Positions 9,224 to 19,340 of a stretch of DNA of 45,299 nt are shown piece after piece. The notes beneath the pieces were generated by a model. It was not told the DNA's origin. It saw nothing but the letters and a program-made list of their open reading frames with translations, and did not search any database. A program made the position numbers and the translations under genes. Source of the stretch: Clostridia bacterium (lineage in GTDB: Bacteria > Bacillota_A > Clostridia > Oscillospirales > Acutalibacteraceae); the NCBI GenBank assembly GCA_024699005.1, contig JAILQN010000275.1:1-45299 (forward strand), given 5' to 3'. The number at the start of each line of letters is the position of its first letter. Positions within the stretch are counted from its first letter, which is position 1.

Positions 9224-9664
9224 TCATTTGTGTGTGAATTTCTGAGCTTGGGCAACTGCAAGAGCGTCACATCTTTCATTCTCAGGATGACCGGCATGTC
9301 CGCGCACCCACCGGAATTCCACATCATGCATGTCAAGGAGAGGCAGTAACTTCTGCCAAAGATCCGCATTTGGTACGGGTGTACCGTTTCTGACCCATCC
9401 TTTTTTCATCCAGTTATTGACCCAGCCCTTTGTAACCGAATCGCAGACATACCGCGAATCGGTGGTAAGCATCACTTCACAGGGGCGTTTAAGTGCACAC
9501 AGTGCGTTTATGACTGCCGACAGCTCCATGCGGTTGTTTGTTGTCATGCATTCGCCGCCGGACATTTCACGTTCAAGATCACCCCAGCGCAGAATCGCCC
9601 CCCATCCGCCCGGACCGGGGTTTCCGGAGCAGGCTCCGTCTGTATAAATATATACCTTATTCAT
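9224..9664 (-). CDS. rnhA: Ribonuclease HI
   Basis: Cleaves the RNA strand of RNA-DNA hybrids. The 146-residue protein shows [15 protein letters not shown] (first catalytic Asp), RMELSA (catalytic Glu), TDSRYV (third Asp) and [14 protein letters not shown] (fourth Asp with the flexible His), plus the basic handle WMKKGW. The frame is open to 9733, but I placed the start at ATG 9664 because the family begins just before the first strand; an AAAGGA lies 11 bases upstream. It stands alone, convergent with ackA. Confidence 0.95.
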   Translation of the reverse strand: MNKVYIYTDGACSGNPGPGGWGAILRWGDLEREMSGGECMTTNNRMELSAVINALCALKRPCEVMLTTDSRYVCDSVTKGWVNNWMKKGWVRNGTPVPNADLWQKLLPLLDMHDVEFRWVRGHAGHPENERCDALAVAQAQKFTHK

Positions 9665-9750
9665 TTCAGACTGAATCCTTTTTCTTAAATCTGCAGTAAT
9701 GATATCATCATAATCCGTATTTTGCAACAGCATATCAAAAACATAAATAC

Positions 9751-9779
9751 TTGACTAAATCCTCCGGATGCGGTATAAT
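9751..9779 (+). promoter_or_regulatory. Sigma-A promoter for the RNase J gene and the downstream core run
   Basis: TTGACT, 17-base spacer, TATAAT, 53 bases before ATG 9833. This is the clearest promoter upstream of the plus-strand run that extends to 22.7 kb. Confidence 0.8.
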
Positions 9780-9832
9780 ATATATCATTTATTATGGGTT
9801 TTTATATATTGATATAGATTAAGGAGTTTTTA

Positions 9833-11590
9833 ATGGCAAGTAACTTAAGATTCACTGAGGGCGGCTCGGCATTGAGATACACAAGATATCACGTCAAAAA
9901 TCAAGGTTCCACCGGCGCCCCGGCTCCCCTTTTCCCCACACCGATCAAAATATCGTTTCTCGGCGGATTAGATGAGATCGGCAAGAATATGACAGTATAC
10001 GAATACGGCGGAGAAATGGTCATAATAGACTGCGGCATGGGGTTTCCTGATGCAACCATGCTCGGAGTTGATATAGTCATACCTGATTTCACATATGTGT
10101 TAAAGAACTCGCAGGCTGTCAGCGCCATATTCATAACTCACGCCCACGAAGATCACATTGGCGGTCTGACTTATCTGTTAAAACAGATCAGCGCTCCGGT
10201 CTACGCCACGAAGCTTACGATCGGTCTTATCGAAGGAAAACTTAATGAAGCCAGGATCCCGAACGTCGATCTGCGCGATATCGCTCCTGGCGAGGTAGTT
10301 CATACCGAACATTTCGATATTGAAGCGATCCATGTCAATCACTCCATCCCGGATGCTCTTGCATACGCGATCTCCTGCGATGACGGTACGATTGTTCATA
10401 CCGGCGATTTCAAAATTGACCCGACGCCTATAGACGGCGTAATGACGGATCTTGCGCGTTTCGGAGATATCGGCAATCAGGGTGTTTTAGCGCTGTTATC
10501 AGACAGCACGAACGCCGAGCGCGCAGGTTTCACTCCCAGCGAGAGGACTGTCGGCGAAAGCTTCCGCAATCTTTTCTTAAAGGCCGAAAAACGCAGGATA
10601 ATCGTCGCGACTTTCGCCTCCAACATCCACAGGGTACAGCAGATAATCAACGTTGCAGCCGAGCACAACCGCAAAGTCGCGCTCTCCGGCAGATCCCTTG
10701 AAAACGTGGTCGATGTAAGCTCCCGTCTGGGATATCTGACCATACCCGAAGGTACTCTTATCGATCTGGACCGTATACGCGAATACCCGGACGATCAGAT
10801 CGTACTTATAACTACCGGAAGTCAGGGCGAGCCGATGTCTGCACTGGCACGTATGGCCAATTCCGACCACAGGCGGGTATCTATAGGACCTGACGATTAC
10901 GTCATCATATCCGCAAAACCTATTCCCGGCAACGAAAAAACTATCGGCAACGTTATCAACGAGCTTATCAAACAAGGTGCTGAAGTCGTATATGAGCAGA
11001 TGTTCGACGTTCACGTTTCCGGTCACGCCTGTCAGGAAGAACAAAAGATCATAATAGGCCTTACAAAACCCGAATTCTTCATTCCCGTTCACGGCGAGGT
11101 CAAGCAGTTATCCCGTCACGCTGCTTCGGCACGTGATATGGGGGTACCGAGGGAAAGGATAATCATGCCGGCGAACGGCGCGTGTATTTCTTTTCTTGCC
11201 CGCGATACCGCTGTTATAACCGATGTACCGGCAGGAAATGTGCTTATTGACGGCAGCGGCGTCGGTGATGTCGGCAACGCTGTCCTGAAAGAAAGACAGC
11301 GTCTCTCACAGGACGGTGTGGTTGTTGTTTCGATAACTGTTGATGCTCTTTCCGGATATCCGACAGGAGCGCCCCAAATAGAGACCCGCGGTTTTGTGTA
11401 TATGCGCGAATCCGGAGCGTTGATCGACGGCGCTTACGAAGTGGTCGAGGACGTTATGGACGGTTTTTCGCGTCAGAAACGCCGCGACACAGGCTTATTG
11501 GCGGACAGACTCCGCGACGAGCTGATCCATTACATACGGGAAAAGACAAAAAGGACTCCGGTGATAATACCGATCGTTCACGAAATCTGA
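9833..11590 (+). CDS. rnj: Ribonuclease J
   Basis: A metallo-beta-lactamase/beta-CASP nuclease with 5'-exo- and endonuclease activity, central to RNA decay and rRNA maturation in Firmicutes. The 585-residue protein shows FLGGLDEIGKN at 42-52, the zinc motif THAHEDHIGG (His103, His105, Asp107, His108), HTGDFK, a beta-CASP domain, and PVHGE in the C-terminal part. It carries an extra N-terminal stretch of about 30 residues ahead of the usual start, supported by AAGGAG before ATG 9833. Whether it corresponds to RNase J1 or J2 cannot be decided; only one copy is in the window. Confidence 0.94.
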   Translation: MASNLRFTEGGSALRYTRYHVKNQGSTGAPAPLFPTPIKISFLGGLDEIGKNMTVYEYGGEMVIIDCGMGFPDATMLGVDIVIPDFTYVLKNSQAVSAIFITHAHEDHIGGLTYLLKQISAPVYATKLTIGLIEGKLNEARIPNVDLRDIAPGEVVHTEHFDIEAIHVNHSIPDALAYAISCDDGTIVHTGDFKIDPTPIDGVMTDLARFGDIGNQGVLALLSDSTNAERAGFTPSERTVGESFRNLFLKAEKRRIIVATFASNIHRVQQIINVAAEHNRKVALSGRSLENVVDVSSRLGYLTIPEGTLIDLDRIREYPDDQIVLITTGSQGEPMSALARMANSDHRRVSIGPDDYVIISAKPIPGNEKTIGNVINELIKQGAEVVYEQMFDVHVSGHACQEEQKIIIGLTKPEFFIPVHGEVKQLSRHAASARDMGVPRERIIMPANGACISFLARDTAVITDVPAGNVLIDGSGVGDVGNAVLKERQRLSQDGVVVVSITVDALSGYPTGAPQIETRGFVYMRESGALIDGAYEVVEDVMDGFSRQKRRDTGLLADRLRDELIHYIREKTKRTPVIIPIVHEI

Positions 11591-11633
11591 TTCTGTTATA
11601 TATGTATACCGGCAAAACCTCTTTTTTTGCATT

Positions 11634-13574
11634 ATGAAATTCCGCGATTTTATTCGTACTTATCCGACAACTGCAGTCGTGATCATATTTACCCTCGCAG
11701 TGGCAGCTGTGTCCTTCAAGCTGGGGGCAAATGTTGCTGCAATCGTTGAATTATGTCTCGGAGCTGTAATGTCGTCAGTAATAATACTCGCGGAACGCCG
11801 TGATTTTGCAGCCCTGAAGAGGTCTGTAAATATGCTCTCGCAGTCTGTTATCGAAGGCGGAAGCACTACTCCGGCATCGATCCCCATGCCTCTTGTCGTA
11901 TGCAGAAAAGACGGACAAATCATCTGGTTCAATACTCTTTTCGCCGAACAGGTTATAGGAAACACAGAACTTTCTGTCAGACAGGTAAGGCACTTCATAC
12001 CCGATATACATCTGCAGTACGATAAGGAATTCACAGCTTCTTTCAACGGAAAACTATATACAGTTTTCGTTTCTCCTGCCGGGGATGACTTTATTCTCTG
12101 TTTTTCCGATATCACTGATTACAGAAAAACCGTTGAGAAACTGCGCGCATCCCAGCCGGCTGTAATTCTTATTACCATCGACGCAATAGAAAACTTTTCA
12201 GCTTCCGACAACCAGAACGAATTCTCAGCGCTTATCGGTGAAGTTGAGCGGATCATACGCGATTGGTTTGAACGTCACGGCTCCGTAGTCCGAAAAGTAG
12301 GCGAAGGACGTTTCTTTGCCGTGTCTGAGTTTTCCGGTTACGAAAAAATGCGCGATGACCAATTCTCAGTGCTGGAACAGATCCGTAATTACCGTTTCGG
12401 ATCTTTTAATAAAACGCTTACTATCTCATGCGGGATAGGTCTAGGCGACAACTTGCGCTTCTGCGAAAAAACAGCCCGAAAAGCTCTGGATATGGCCCGC
12501 GGCAGGGGCGGAGATCAGGTCGTCATCAACGACGGAGAAAAATATGATTTCTTTGGCGGCGTAGTATCCGGAGTGGCCAGCGACAATCGTGTTCAGGCGA
12601 GGATCGTTGCGACGTCCGTCAAAGAATTTATTAACCACTCTGACAAAATATTCATAATGGGGCATAAAGCGTCAGACTTTGATGCCGTAGGCGCCGCCAT
12701 AGGAATGGCGGAAGCAGCAGAAACTCTCGGGCACAAAGCGAGGGTCGTTATAGACGACGAGACCACGATGGCTATGCCGCTTGTATCCGCATATATAAAT
12801 GAAGCCGGAGAAAAACTCAGGGGTATATTCATATCTTCCACACGTGCAGCTGATGAATTCGATGAAAATGACCTTCTTATCATCGTTGATACAATGCGCA
12901 AAAATCTTGTCGATTCACCGGAATTGCTTGAAAAAGCTCAAAAGTATGTGGTTATAGATCACCACAGAAAGTCCGTTGACGCTATCGAAGACGCTCTGCT
13001 GTTTTATCATGAACCCAATGCTTCCTCCGCTTGTGAAATGGTCACTGAACTTATCGAATACACACCTGGTGTAGGACGTGTCTCAAAGAGCGGAGCGGAA
13101 TCACTGCTCGCAGGTATATATCTTGATACAAAGAGCTTTACCATCCGCGCCGGAGCAAGAACTTTTGAAGCCGCGGGATTCCTGAAAGAATGCGGCGCTG
13201 ACACAGTGACTGTGCGGAAATTCTTTGATTCCACCCCGCGGGAGAAAGCGGATACGGCTGCAATTGTAGCCTCTGCGGTTATCAAAAACAGATGCGCATT
13301 TTCGATCAGCCGTCAGATGGACAAATATACCAGAATTACCGCCTCAAAAGCAGCGGATGAAATGCTCGGGCTGCAGGGTGTAGACGCATCATTCGTTATT
13401 TATTCTCAGGGAAACGGATCGGCGATATCCGCAAGAAGTTATGGCAAAATCAACGTTCAGGTTATCATGGAAAAATTAGGCGGCGGTGGTCATTTTACCA
13501 TGGCTGCGGCACAGCTGCCGGATACAACTCCGCAGGAGGCTCTGAATATGATAATGCAGCTGATCGGAGCATAA
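11634..13574 (+). CDS. gdpP: Cyclic-di-AMP phosphodiesterase GdpP-like
   Basis: Degrades the second messenger c-di-AMP at the membrane. The 646-residue order fits GdpP: two membrane helices (about 12-30 and 35-52), a PAS-like domain (about 80-165), a degenerate GGDEF-like domain (about 170-305), then DHH (GHKASDFDAVG near 343, VDTMRKNL near 418, IDHHRK with the DHH-type motif near 441) and a C-terminal DHHA1 domain ending GGGGHFTMAAAQ. The GGDEF signature itself is absent, as expected for this family. No good ribosome site precedes ATG 11634. The gdpP-rplI-dnaB order is conserved in Firmicutes and supports the call. Confidence 0.93.
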   Translation: MKFRDFIRTYPTTAVVIIFTLAVAAVSFKLGANVAAIVELCLGAVMSSVIILAERRDFAALKRSVNMLSQSVIEGGSTTPASIPMPLVVCRKDGQIIWFNTLFAEQVIGNTELSVRQVRHFIPDIHLQYDKEFTASFNGKLYTVFVSPAGDDFILCFSDITDYRKTVEKLRASQPAVILITIDAIENFSASDNQNEFSALIGEVERIIRDWFERHGSVVRKVGEGRFFAVSEFSGYEKMRDDQFSVLEQIRNYRFGSFNKTLTISCGIGLGDNLRFCEKTARKALDMARGRGGDQVVINDGEKYDFFGGVVSGVASDNRVQARIVATSVKEFINHSDKIFIMGHKASDFDAVGAAIGMAEAAETLGHKARVVIDDETTMAMPLVSAYINEAGEKLRGIFISSTRAADEFDENDLLIIVDTMRKNLVDSPELLEKAQKYVVIDHHRKSVDAIEDALLFYHEPNASSACEMVTELIEYTPGVGRVSKSGAESLLAGIYLDTKSFTIRAGARTFEAAGFLKECGADTVTVRKFFDSTPREKADTAAIVASAVIKNRCAFSISRQMDKYTRITASKAADEMLGLQGVDASFVIYSQGNGSAISARSYGKINVQVIMEKLGGGGHFTMAAAQLPDTTPQEALNMIMQLIGA

Positions 13575-13622
13575 AAACAGATGAGTATCAATTAGTTTTT
13601 TCAAATCAGGAGGATGGTTAAA

Positions 13623-14063
13623 ATGGAAGTCATTTTACTTAAAGACGTCAAATCTCTCGGCAAACGGGGAGAGAGAGTCAAAGTCGCTGACGGTTACGCG
13701 AGAAATTATTTGTTTCCGCAGGGCATAGCCAAAGAAATGAATGCGCAGGCACAGACCGAATTCAAGAACCGCGAAGCTGCAAAACAGCACAAGATCGAAG
13801 TTGCAAAATCCACCGCGGAAAAAGCGGCCAAAGCTCTTAACGGAAAAAATATACGGGTCCATGCAAAAGCAGGTGCGAACGGCAAGCTTTTCGGATCGGT
13901 TACGGCAAAAGACGTTTCCGAGGCCATAAAAGCTCAGACCGGTATAGATATTGACAAAAAGAAGATCTCTGTAGACGATATCAAAACATACGGCACTTAC
14001 GAATGCCAGATCAGACTTTATCAGGGCATATCAGCGTCCGTATATGCTGTGGTAGGCGAATAA
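13623..14063 (+). CDS. rplI: 50S ribosomal protein L9
   Basis: Large-subunit ribosomal protein of normal length (146 residues). The N-terminal domain [17 protein letters not shown] and [16 protein letters not shown] is diagnostic, followed by the long connecting helix (Lys/Ala-rich) and the C-terminal RNA-binding domain. The frame opens at ATG 13614, but AGGAGG at 13608-13613 is spaced for ATG 13623 and the family starts at that Met. It ends 1 base before dnaB. Confidence 0.97.
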   Translation: MEVILLKDVKSLGKRGERVKVADGYARNYLFPQGIAKEMNAQAQTEFKNREAAKQHKIEVAKSTAEKAAKALNGKNIRVHAKAGANGKLFGSVTAKDVSEAIKAQTGIDIDKKKISVDDIKTYGTYECQIRLYQGISASVYAVVGE

Positions 14064-14064
14064 A

Positions 14065-15453
14065 ATGCCGGATAACGAATCAATCACACGTCCGAAGGAA
14101 CGTGAGCTTCCATTCGACACCGAAGCAGAACAGGCAGTCCTCGGCGCAATACTTATCGAGCCATCCTGCTTCTCTCAGGTCACTCTGCTTCTTAAGCCCG
14201 AATACTTCTATCTGCCTCAGCATCGCGCTATCTTTAACGCGATGCTCAGACTTGACGCTTCACGAGGCGGAAATATCGACCCTCTTATCGTTCTCAATGA
14301 GCTGAAAGATGACAAACTCTTTGACGACGAAACCGGCAAAACCTATCTTTTCAGACTCGCCGAATCTGTACCGACTGCTGCTAATGTCGAGTCTTATGCA
14401 AAAATAGTCCGGGAAAATTTCTATATACGCTCACTGATGCAGGCTGCCGGCGAGATATCGGATTCGTGTTCAGGCAGCGGATTGCAGGCAGACGAGCTTC
14501 TGGATATGGCGGAGCAGAAAATTTATGATATCCGCCGCGGAAAAAGCGTCAACGGTCCGTCAAAACTGAGCGATATAGTTGCAAATGTATTCGATGAGCT
14601 TAATTCCTTATCAAAACTCGAAAAAGGTCAGTACGCAGGATTACCCACCGGATTCTCCGAGCTGGATCGAAAAATCACAGGACTCAACAGGTCCGACCTT
14701 ATTCTGATCGGCGCGCGTCCCGCCATGGGAAAAACAAGTTTCGCTCTCAATCTTGCTCGTAACGTCGCGGTATACGGCCGAAAGAGAGTGCTGTTTTTCT
14801 CACTTGAGATGTCAAAGGAACAGCTTGCGCAAAGGGTTCTTGCGACGGAAGCGCGTATACAGAGCACAAAATTCAGGTCCGGTAATTTATCTACTCAGGA
14901 ATGGCAGCAACTGGCAGAGGCGTCGGTCTATCTTGCCGAAACGGAAATGTTTTTTGACGATACCGCAAACATTACCGTCCCCGAAATGAAAGCCAGAGCC
15001 AGACAGCTTAAGAACGTCGATTGTATTTTCATAGATTACCTCCAGCTTATGTCCTCTTCCAAAAAGACAGACAACCGCGTACAGGAGGTTTCTGAGATAA
15101 CAAGAAGTCTGAAAATGATGGCAAAGGACCTTAATATTCCCGTAGTAACATGCGCCCAGCTTGCCAGACGCACCGAAGAAAAAGGCAGGTCACACAAGCC
15201 GCAGCTATCCGATCTGCGTGAATCCGGTTCAATCGAACAGGACGCGGATATTGTCCTTATGCTTTATCGCGAGAATTATTACACGCAGATGCAGCAGAGC
15301 GAGACCGACGAAGAAGTTCAGGTTGACGAAGCTGAACTTCTGATCCAGAAGAACCGTCACGGTCCGACAGGAGTTGTCCCATTGGCATGGCACCCCGAGA
15401 TCACAATGTTCACAACTCGGGAATACATCACGGAGGAAGCGCCGAATGGATAA
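14065..15453 (+). CDS. dnaB: Replicative DNA helicase DnaB
   Basis: Hexameric helicase that unwinds the replication fork. The 462-residue protein has the N-terminal primase-interaction domain (PFDTEAEQAVLGAIL at 16-30), linker, and a RecA-like domain with Walker A GARPAMGKT (216-224), LEMSKEQL, Walker B IDYLQLM and LRESGSIEQDAD. No intein is present. It starts 1 base after rplI and its end overlaps the tilS start, so the set is one transcription unit. Confidence 0.97.
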   Translation: MPDNESITRPKERELPFDTEAEQAVLGAILIEPSCFSQVTLLLKPEYFYLPQHRAIFNAMLRLDASRGGNIDPLIVLNELKDDKLFDDETGKTYLFRLAESVPTAANVESYAKIVRENFYIRSLMQAAGEISDSCSGSGLQADELLDMAEQKIYDIRRGKSVNGPSKLSDIVANVFDELNSLSKLEKGQYAGLPTGFSELDRKITGLNRSDLILIGARPAMGKTSFALNLARNVAVYGRKRVLFFSLEMSKEQLAQRVLATEARIQSTKFRSGNLSTQEWQQLAEASVYLAETEMFFDDTANITVPEMKARARQLKNVDCIFIDYLQLMSSSKKTDNRVQEVSEITRSLKMMAKDLNIPVVTCAQLARRTEEKGRSHKPQLSDLRESGSIEQDADIVLMLYRENYYTQMQQSETDEEVQVDEAELLIQKNRHGPTGVVPLAWHPEITMFTTREYITEEAPNG

Positions 15454-16750
15454 TTCCGCGGATGTCATCCTCTCTTTTGAAAAAAAGGTATCCGATGCTA
15501 TCCGCCGATACGATATGCTTAAAAACGGTGACTGTGTCATTGCCGCAGTATCCGGCGGCGCAGACAGTATGGCAATGCTCACTGTATTCAATACGCTTTC
15601 AAGGATAACCCCATTTAATCTTAAGGTAGCGCACGTCAACCATGGTATAAGGGGCCCCGAGGCGGATCATGACGAGGATTTTGTCCGTGCTCACTGCGAA
15701 AATCTCGGCATTCCGTTCATCTTCGCTCATTATAACGTACCGGAGATTGCCTCGAAAACCGGCGAGAGCATTGAGGAATGCGGACGGCGGCTTCGATATG
15801 CGTTTTTCAGGGAAATAGACCCAACAGCAAAAATTGCCACTGCTCATAATCTGAACGACTGTGAAGAAACTTTTCTTCTCAATCTTGCAAGGGGCGCTTC
15901 TCTTCACGGGCTTACAGGGATCCCGCCTGTACGGGGAAATATCATCAGGCCGATTATTGAATGCACACGCACAGAAATAGAATCTTATCTTTCCGCAAAA
16001 AACGTTGCTTATGTAACCGACAGCACCAATCTGTCGGACGAGTACTCCCGCAACAGGATAAGACACAATGTGATCCCCGTATTGAAATCTCTGAATCCCG
16101 ATTTTGACTCAGTTTTTTTAAACTGTACGCGCAGTATCACATCCGACGATTCCGAGCTGGAAAGGCAGACGCGCTCGGTACTTGAAAAAGCAAGTACGTC
16201 AAACGGTTTCACTGCCGACGATATACTCTCTCTTCCCGAAGCGATACGGAACCGCGCACTGATCTCAATTTTCAAATACTACGGATGCCGCGAGCCTGAA
16301 AACAGACATATAAGCATTTTTTATGAAACAGGCTCGGTCAACCTGCCGGGAGATATCACCATCGGAATATATCGCGGTCAGATCATAAAACTATCGGGTT
16401 CCGCTTTTTCAGGTAAAATCACACTTGTTCCGGCAGTTCGTGAAGAACTTCATGGTCTGACGGTCAGGGAACTTTCTCAGCGCGGCTACGCGGATAAGTC
16501 GGTTATAGATTCTGCCGTTATCCGCAGACGCATGCCGGGTGACAGATTCCTGCCGGCAGGCAGCAGCTTCTCAAGATCCCTGAAGAACATGTTTTCCGAA
16601 AACAACGTGCCCGCGTACAGCCGCAGCAACGCGTTGATTATAGAAAAAGACGGCAGGATTCTATTTGCAGAGGGTATCGGAACGTCCGTTTATGCTCTCC
16701 CGAACAAAAATACAATTGAAACAGTGAGGATAATTCCGGATGCAGATTGA
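15446..16750 (+). CDS. tilS: tRNA(Ile)-lysidine synthase
   Basis: Modifies C34 of tRNA-Ile(CAU) to lysidine so that it reads AUA. The 434-residue protein has the PP-loop SGGADSM (36-42), HVNHGIRG, ATAHNLNDCEET, LARGA and the TilS C-terminal domain with RRRMPGDRF near residue 355. The frame is open from 15374 inside dnaB, but GGAGG at 15432-15436 supports ATG 15446, overlapping the dnaB end by 8 bases. The tilS-hpt-ftsH order is standard in Firmicutes. Confidence 0.95.
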   Translation: MDNSADVILSFEKKVSDAIRRYDMLKNGDCVIAAVSGGADSMAMLTVFNTLSRITPFNLKVAHVNHGIRGPEADHDEDFVRAHCENLGIPFIFAHYNVPEIASKTGESIEECGRRLRYAFFREIDPTAKIATAHNLNDCEETFLLNLARGASLHGLTGIPPVRGNIIRPIIECTRTEIESYLSAKNVAYVTDSTNLSDEYSRNRIRHNVIPVLKSLNPDFDSVFLNCTRSITSDDSELERQTRSVLEKASTSNGFTADDILSLPEAIRNRALISIFKYYGCREPENRHISIFYETGSVNLPGDITIGIYRGQIIKLSGSAFSGKITLVPAVREELHGLTVRELSQRGYADKSVIDSAVIRRRMPGDRFLPAGSSFSRSLKNMFSENNVPAYSRSNALIIEKDGRILFAEGIGTSVYALPNKNTIETVRIIPDAD

Positions 16751-17315
16751 AGGTTACGATTCAGTAATGAATGAGGATATAGACAAGATCCTCTTTACAA
16801 AATCAGAGCTGGCCGATGCGGTTCAACGACTCGGCAAAGAGATAAGCGCTGATTACGAAGGCAAACATCTTGTTATGGTGAGCGTACTGAAGGGTTCTGT
16901 CATGATAATGGCGGATCTTATGCGAGCAATAACTATACCTTGTGAAATCGACTTTATGAGCGTCAAAAGCTATTCCGGCGCAGCGACGAAATCCACCGGA
17001 AACGTACAGATCGTCAAGGATCTCGGTCGCGATATCCGCGACTGCGATATTCTGATAGTCGAGGACATATTAGACAGCGGATATACGCTTAACTACATCC
17101 GCAAGATGATAGTCGCAAAAGGCGCCGCAAGCGTAAAGATCTGCGCTCTTTTCGACAAACCGGACCGACGCGCGCCTGACGTTAACGTAAAAGCCGATTA
17201 CGTGGGCGCTGTCGTACCGGACGCTTTTATTGTAGGATACGGACTTGACTTTGACGAGCATTATCGCAATCTGCCATACGTAGGAGTGCTCAAACCTGAA
17301 ATATATAACAAATAA
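16740..17315 (+). CDS. hpt: Hypoxanthine (guanine) phosphoribosyltransferase
   Basis: Salvages hypoxanthine/guanine to IMP/GMP using PRPP. The 191-residue protein carries VLKGSVMIMADL, the PRPP-binding loop ILIVEDILDSGYTL near 111-124, and a C-terminal GYGLDFDEHYRNLPYVGVL typical of the family. Start overlaps the tilS stop by 11 bases. A second in-frame Met (MNEDIDK) lies 9 codons downstream and could be the true start. Confidence 0.95.
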   Translation: MQIEGYDSVMNEDIDKILFTKSELADAVQRLGKEISADYEGKHLVMVSVLKGSVMIMADLMRAITIPCEIDFMSVKSYSGAATKSTGNVQIVKDLGRDIRDCDILIVEDILDSGYTLNYIRKMIVAKGAASVKICALFDKPDRRAPDVNVKADYVGAVVPDAFIVGYGLDFDEHYRNLPYVGVLKPEIYNK

Positions 17316-17401
17316 TCTTTCTCAAAGAACAAAAGCTGAATTAAGCATTTCAGACGACACGCTTCTGAACTTTTCAGTTTACGCCAAAAAATAAAATCAA
17401 T

Positions 17402-19300
17402 ATGGACAATTTAGATCCCGGAAATTTTAACAGAAATAACAATAACGGCAATTCCCCCAAAAGGGAACCCAGGACAATCATTATACGCATACTCCCCTAC
17501 CTGCTCATACCGGTCCTGCTTGCTTCCGCAGTATTTATGTTCAACTCGCAGAACAGACAGACCAAGAGCGAATACTATGAGATCGTAGCGCTTTTTGAAG
17601 ACAATAAAGTCGAGGAATACAAGCTCAATCTCTCTAACGGCACTCTTTCATACAAGCTCAGAGACGAAAGTGCCTCTAAAGAATATCGCGTTCCCAATGT
17701 TGAACTGTTTTTAAATGACGTTCATGATCTCGCGAAAAAACATGAGGTCAAATACAATTACACTGCGGGATCCTCCCGTTCCTGGCTGCTCAGCATGCTG
17801 CCGTCTGTAATTATGACGCTTCTCCTCGTCGGGCTTATGTTCTTTATGTTCCGCCGTATGGGGCAGTCCATGATGAGCGAAACGAATCATACGCTGGCAT
17901 TCGGCAAGATAAAAACCAAAGGCAGGGACGAAAAACACAAAACCACTTTCGACGATGTAGCCGGCTGTGTGGAAGAAAAGGAAGAACTCAGCGAAATAGT
18001 CGAATTCCTCAGGGATCCCAAACGCTTTCAGGAATTGGGCGCACGTATTCCCAAGGGCGTGTTGCTCGTAGGTCCTCCCGGAAACGGTAAAACCCTGCTT
18101 GCGAAAGCCGTTGCAGGCGAAGCTGACGTTCCGTTCTTTTCCATATCGGGTTCTGACTTTGTGGAAATGTACGTCGGCGTCGGCGCTTCGAGAGTAAGAG
18201 ATCTGTTTAATCAGGCGAAGAAAAACTCCCCCTCTATTATATTCATAGACGAGATCGACGCGGTCGGCAGACACAGAGGCGCCGGTATGGGCGGCGGACA
18301 CGATGAACGCGAACAGACCCTGAATCAGATGTTGGTCGAGATGGACGGTTTCGGTGTGAATGATGACGTTATCGTAATAGCCGCAACGAACCGCCCCGAT
18401 ATTCTGGATCCGGCTCTTTTACGTCCCGGCAGGTTTGACAGGCAGGTCACGGTCAACTACCCCGACGTCGCCGGAAGAGAAGCCATTCTCAGAGTACATG
18501 CCCGGCATAAGCCGCTGGCTCCCGACGTTGATCTCGGCGTTATAGCGCGTACAAGCGCCGGCTTTACAGGTGCGGATCTTGAAAACGTCCTTAACGAAGC
18601 CGCGCTTCTTGCGGCCAGACGCGGCAAACGCGCAATCACAATGAAGGAGATAGAGGAAGCCACCCTTAAAGTCGTGGTCGGGACAGAAAAACGCTCACAC
18701 ATCATGACCGACAGAGAGAAGAAAATCACTGCTTATCACGAAGCGGGTCATGCCGTTGCGACGTATTATCTTCCCAGTCAGGATCCGGTTCACGAAGTAT
18801 CGATCATTCCGCGCGGTATGGCAGGCGGCTACACCATGAGTATCCCGTCAGAGGACAAAGCCTACGCATCCAAAAATGAGATGCTGGATGAGCTTGTTGT
18901 TCTGCTCGGCGGCAGAGTATCTGAAGCTCTTACATTCAACGATATCACAACAGGCGCTTCCAATGATCTGCAGCGTGCTTCCGAAATCGCCCGCAAGATG
19001 GTCACAAAGTATGGCATGAGCGTCGAACTCGGTCCTGTAACATTCGGTTCCGAAAATGAAGAAGTGTTCTTAGGAAGGGATTACGGCAACGTCAAGAATT
19101 ATTCCGAGGAAGTTGCTTCCAAGATAGACAGGGTTGTCGGCGAGACCATATCCACTGCATATGAGAGATGCAAGGAGATACTCACCGTGCACGCTGACAA
19201 GCTGGAAGAACTTGCCCAGCACCTCCTGAAAAATGAGAAAATCAACGGCGAGGATTTCAGGAAGCTGATGGCTGATACATCGGAAGAATCTGCTGAATAA
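17402..19300 (+). CDS. ftsH: ATP-dependent zinc metalloprotease FtsH
   Basis: Membrane-anchored AAA protease that degrades misfolded membrane proteins and regulators. The 632-residue order is normal: TM1 about 28-47, extracytoplasmic region, TM2 about 128-150, AAA domain with Walker A GPPGNGKT (224-231), Walker B FIDEID, second region of homology RPGRFDR, and the zinc site HEAGH (446-450). The Walker A has Asn in place of the usual Thr in GPPGTGKT. The N-terminus is Asn-rich. No strong ribosome site precedes the ATG; an 86-base gap follows hpt with no clear promoter. Confidence 0.96.
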   Translation: MDNLDPGNFNRNNNNGNSPKREPRTIIIRILPYLLIPVLLASAVFMFNSQNRQTKSEYYEIVALFEDNKVEEYKLNLSNGTLSYKLRDESASKEYRVPNVELFLNDVHDLAKKHEVKYNYTAGSSRSWLLSMLPSVIMTLLLVGLMFFMFRRMGQSMMSETNHTLAFGKIKTKGRDEKHKTTFDDVAGCVEEKEELSEIVEFLRDPKRFQELGARIPKGVLLVGPPGNGKTLLAKAVAGEADVPFFSISGSDFVEMYVGVGASRVRDLFNQAKKNSPSIIFIDEIDAVGRHRGAGMGGGHDEREQTLNQMLVEMDGFGVNDDVIVIAATNRPDILDPALLRPGRFDRQVTVNYPDVAGREAILRVHARHKPLAPDVDLGVIARTSAGFTGADLENVLNEAALLAARRGKRAITMKEIEEATLKVVVGTEKRSHIMTDREKKITAYHEAGHAVATYYLPSQDPVHEVSIIPRGMAGGYTMSIPSEDKAYASKNEMLDELVVLLGGRVSEALTFNDITTGASNDLQRASEIARKMVTKYGMSVELGPVTFGSENEEVFLGRDYGNVKNYSEEVASKIDRVVGETISTAYERCKEILTVHADKLEELAQHLLKNEKINGEDFRKLMADTSEESAE

Positions 19301-19340
19301 TTAACCTGACCAGTTCCTACTGAAAACTCCGGTTCAGTTT

